Program-made: the position numbers and the translations under genes
Shown here: piece by piece, positions 62,557-64,000 of the stretch
Layout: every line of letters starts with the position of its first letter
Position numbering within the stretch: the first letter of the stretch is position 1
NCBI RefSeq assembly: GCF_000740675.1
Contig: NZ_JPXI01000024.1
Coordinates: forward strand, 211,234 to 275,233
Length of the DNA stretch: 64,000 bases
Source of the DNA: Massilia sp. BSC265
GTDB taxonomy: Bacteria; Pseudomonadota; Gammaproteobacteria; Burkholderiales; Burkholderiaceae_D
Direction of reading: 5' to 3'
The notes under the pieces: model-generated
The model's input: only the letters and a program-made list of their open reading frames with translations
Database searches by the model: none
Told to the model about the DNA's origin: nothing

Positions 62557-63303
62557 TTACTGCACCAGCGGCGTGTCGGCACCTTCCAGCGTCACGCCGG
62601 TGATGTCGGCCCGCCCCACCAGCAGTTGCAGGTACTGGTGCACCCCGCGTTGCCAGGCCGAGGTCGCGAGGTAGTCGGCGATCTGGGCGCGCACCGCCTC
62701 GAAGGGAAGCAGGCGGCCTTCCACCTTGCGCAGTACCTGGACGATATGCAGGCCGAAGCGGGTCTCGAGCAGGCGTTCGGCCAACTGGCCCTCGCCGAGG
62801 CGGAACAGGAGCTTGTCGAACTCGGGCACGCATTTGCCGCGCGACAGCTGGCCGAGGTTGCCGCCGACCGCGCCGGACGGGCAGTTCGAGTACTGGCGCG
62901 CCAGTTCGTCGAAACGCTCGGGCGCGGCGCGCAAGGCATCGAGTATCCCTTCCGCCGTGTCGCGCACCAGTTCCAGCGGCACGCTCTGCGTGACCTGGAA
63001 CAGGATGTGGCGCGCCTCGGCCATCTCGCCGTTCGTGAAGCGCTGCGGATGGTTGCGGTAGAACTGGGCGCAGGCAGCTTCGTTGGCTTCCGGCACCCGC
63101 ACTTCGCGCGCCAGGAGGGCTTCGACGCGCTCGTCATCATCCGTGCCCTCGATGTTCAGGCGCGCGGCTTCCTGCAGCAGCAGGGTGCGCAGCACGACCT
63201 CGTGCACCGCTTCCTTGAGCGGATTGGCCGCGTGCTGGTGGTGCGGCAGTTCGCGTTCGATGACGCTGTCGTCGATGTCGACGCCGTTGACGGAGAGTCC
63301 CAT
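62557..63303 (-). CDS. PpiC-type peptidyl-prolyl isomerase of the nar operon
   Basis: A 248-aa parvulin-type isomerase. N-terminal helices are followed by the rotamase domain ARHILFQVTQSVPLELVRDT, CPSGAVGGNLGQLSRGKCVP and ETRFGLHIVQVLRKVEG. There is no signal peptide, so it is likely cytoplasmic. Parvulins directly downstream of narI are usual in beta- and gammaproteobacterial nar operons and probably help assemble nitrate reductase. The start at 63303 has 10 bp to the narI stop; a longer frame reaching back into narI is rejected. Confidence 0.88.
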   Translation of the reverse strand: MGLSVNGVDIDDSVIERELPHHQHAANPLKEAVHEVVLRTLLLQEAARLNIEGTDDDERVEALLAREVRVPEANEAACAQFYRNHPQRFTNGEMAEARHILFQVTQSVPLELVRDTAEGILDALRAAPERFDELARQYSNCPSGAVGGNLGQLSRGKCVPEFDKLLFRLGEGQLAERLLETRFGLHIVQVLRKVEGRLLPFEAVRAQIADYLATSAWQRGVHQYLQLLVGRADITGVTLEGADTPLVQ

Positions 63304-63313
63304 GATGCTTCCT

Positions 63314-63997
63314 TTAGCGAGGACGGACCAGCTGGAATGCGCGGCCCAGGTAAGTGACGGCGCCGAAGCCGCTCCACACGTGCACCAGGCGGGTGAACGG
63401 GAAGATGACGAACAGCGAGATGCCCATGAACAGGTGCAGCTTGAACACCAGCGGCGCATCGATGATGAAGCCGGCGGCGTCGCCACGGAAGGTGACGATG
63501 TGCTGGGCCCAGGTCATCAGGAGCACCATCATGTGGCCGTCCATGTGGCCGGCAGAGACAAAAATCGACGACAGGCCCAGCAGCAGGGTGCCGAGGATCC
63601 ACAGCAGGACGATCTTGTCCTTGAAGGTGGTGGCGCGGCGCAGGCGGTCGTTGGCGATGCGGCGTGCCAGCAGCATCAGGATGCCGACCAGGCACAGGGT
63701 GCCCATGATGCCGCCCGCGACCATCGCGAACAGCTGCTTGGCGCCGTGCGGCACGCCGAGGGTGTCCCAGACCCAGACGGGAGTCAGCAGGCCGACTGCG
63801 TGGCCGAAGAACAGGCCGATGATACCGACGTGGAACAGGGGGCTGCCCCAGCGCAGGCTGCCGCGGTGCAGCACCTGGGTGGACTCGGACTTCCAGGTGT
63901 AGTGCTCGCGGTCGACGCGGGTCAGGATGCCGAGGAGGAAGATGGCGAGCGCGATGTAGGGATAGATCCCGAAGGTGAATTGGTGCAGGTAGTTCAT
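63314..63997 (-). CDS. narI: Respiratory nitrate reductase gamma subunit
   Basis: Membrane cytochrome b subunit that passes electrons from quinol to the NarGH nitrate reductase. The 227-aa protein has five helices: YPYIALAIFLLGILTRVDRE, LFHVGIIGLFFGHAVGLLTP, the long MVAGGIMGTLCLVGILMLLA, a fourth helix around LWILGTLLLGLSSIFV, and LHLFMGISLFVIFPFTRLVH. Conserved His residues in the second and fifth helices bind the two haems. The start codon is complete 3 bp from the window edge. narJ, narH and narG should lie beyond. Confidence 0.96.
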   Translation of the reverse strand: MNYLHQFTFGIYPYIALAIFLLGILTRVDREHYTWKSESTQVLHRGSLRWGSPLFHVGIIGLFFGHAVGLLTPVWVWDTLGVPHGAKQLFAMVAGGIMGTLCLVGILMLLARRIANDRLRRATTFKDKIVLLWILGTLLLGLSSIFVSAGHMDGHMMVLLMTWAQHIVTFRGDAAGFIIDAPLVFKLHLFMGISLFVIFPFTRLVHVWSGFGAVTYLGRAFQLVRPR

Positions 63998-64000
63998 GAT

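Overview
The window looks like chromosomal DNA of a high-GC betaproteobacterium, most plausibly Oxalobacteraceae (Massilia/Telluria-like). This is an inference from gene order (guaB-guaA, smpB-ratA-rnfH, ppx/sixA/ppk), protein style and GTAGGGTGG-type intergenic palindromes. No rRNA, tRNA or CRISPR array was seen.

Layout. (1) 1-24,220 is mostly core genome. It holds a PRPP-synthetase-like gene cut by the window edge, an MgtC/DUF4010 membrane protein, a phosphofructokinase, an L,D-transpeptidase, an NfeD-slipin-SDR operon, and a Fur-type divergent pair (TonB receptor / PepSY protein). A polyphosphate group follows (ppx-gppA, sixA, ppk), then signal peptidase I, a Bcr/CflA pump, smpB/ratA/rnfH, a diguanylate cyclase, a DUF4124 protein, guaB and guaA. 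(2) 24,220-49,231 looks like a genomic island at the 3' end of guaA. A 16-bp near-copy of the guaA end, still encoding IEWE-stop, recurs at 49,217-49,232, and no integrase remains. The island carries a decayed IS3-family element, an unknown two-gene operon, a wHTH-Sir2 pair, a Cas4-like/DEDD DUF2779 nuclease, and a set of operons sharing the palindrome GCGACA-N5-TGTCGC that I assign to the local WYL regulator. Next comes the most striking locus, 35,674-44,729: a patatin-dynamin fusion, a dynamin-like GTPase with Sel1 repeats, a third dynamin-like GTPase and a caspase/CHAT-like protease. A NERD-UvrD helicase and an ankyrin-like protein follow. (3) 49,232-64,000 is an anaerobic/nitrate-respiration region. 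It has an nnrS-like remnant, moaC, modABC, moaE, moaD, a SirB2-like protein, a nitroreductase-like protein, class II ribonucleotide reductase nrdJ, a DGC-domain protein, O2-independent ubiquinone genes ubiT-ubiV-ubiU, YitT, a PpiC isomerase and narI (the rest of nar lies beyond the edge).

How it fits together. The right-hand genes supply molybdate uptake and molybdopterin for nitrate reductase, quinone made without oxygen, and a ribonucleotide reductase that does not need oxygen. An identical 16-bp palindrome with an FNR-like 5-4-5 layout lies upstream of both ubiU and nrdJ. The island resembles a defence/stress island. Its four-gene GTPase-lipase-protease operon is the best candidate for an undescribed system: membrane-remodelling GTPases linked to a lipase and a protease. 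Four genes in or beside the island are broken (transposase, AAA ATPase, an unnamed conserved gene, nnrS), three of them apparently by internal deletion.
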